NCBI RefSeq assembly: GCF_052857255.1
Contig: NC_135505.1
Coordinates: 64,655,149-64,719,148, forward strand
Direction: 5' to 3'
DNA length: 64,000 bases
Origin: Amblyomma americanum
Taxonomy: Eukaryota > Arthropoda > Arachnida > Ixodida > Ixodidae
Below are positions 63,888-64,000 of this stretch, in pieces. A program made the position numbers and the translations under genes. Below the pieces are notes generated by a model. The model worked only from the letters and a program-made list of their open reading frames with translations, was not told the origin of the DNA and did not search any database. The first letter of the stretch is position 1. Each line of letters begins with the position of its first letter.

Positions 63888-64000
63888 ATGATGATGATGG
63901 GTTTTTATGGCTCAAGGGCAGCTATGGCCAAAGAGCGCCATGTCACAAGGTATTTTTTCTTCTTCTCAAGGTGGGGTCAGAGACCCATTTCCCAAGCATT
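63888..64000 (-). mobile_element. 3' end of a further LINE leaving the window
   Basis: The minus strand reads towards AGCTGCCCTTGAGCCATAAA and then AACCCATCATCATCATC at about 63888-63905. A short UTR with an ATAAA-like signal and a trinucleotide tail is a typical LINE 3' end. Its body lies beyond position 64000, so the family cannot be told. Confidence 0.5.

Overview
The window looks like intergenic DNA from a hard tick (Ixodidae). The main reasons are several tRNA-derived SINE copies that I recognise as the ixodid Ruka type (about 5.1-5.2, 8.06-8.29, 23.16-23.40 and 29.27-29.61 kb) and a dense mix of CR1-like, RTE/BovB-like and I/Jockey-like LINEs, Ty3/Gypsy elements, a Penelope-like element and Tc1/mariner transposons. 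I see no intact host gene. Nearly every long reading frame is a decayed transposon protein. One weak promoter/first-exon candidate lies at 58.7-59.05 kb. Family names are from pattern recognition only; no database was searched.

Layout. 1-7.7 kb: mostly unassigned, with a 62-bp degenerate repeat (3.84-4.17) and a Ruka remnant. 7.68-10.4: old minus-strand LINE, interrupted by a Ruka SINE and a short non-autonomous element. 10.4-11.57: plus-strand RTE fragment. 11.57-18.63: the best LINE of the window (LINE-1 here, minus strand), with ORF1, ORF2, a 2A-like ribosome-skipping motif and an array of 276-bp monomers directly 5' of ORF1. 19.08-20.5: foldback plus a cluster of tRNA-derived SINEs. 20.6-23: two RTE fragments head to head. 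24.4-28.4: a scrambled Gypsy element carrying a 42-nt stretch of tRNA-Trp sequence. 30.2-34.6: second CR1-like LINE (LINE-2), with a second 2A-like motif and its own 351-bp tandem units upstream. 36.0-36.3: possible LTR. 38.15-41.06: Gypsy and I/Jockey-like LINE fragments. 41.3-45.9: a dead Tc1-like transposon with about 0.9-kb inverted repeats. 46.0-46.95: Penelope-like 3' piece between inverted repeats. 50.4-50.65: 88-bp repeat. 51.6-58.2: mariner-like transposon with about 0.5-kb inverted repeats, its transposase split by a complete Gypsy element with LTRs. 59.26-63.3: third LINE (LINE-3). 63.89-64.0: end of another LINE running out of the window.

How the parts relate. The elements record nested insertions: SINE into LINE, short element into SINE, Gypsy into mariner transposase. 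Three LINE lineages have repeated sequence immediately upstream of ORF1, and two of them also have a 2A-like motif at the ORF1 N-terminus. These 5' arrangements, and the tRNA-Trp/LTR chimera in the first Gypsy element, are the most interesting signals here.
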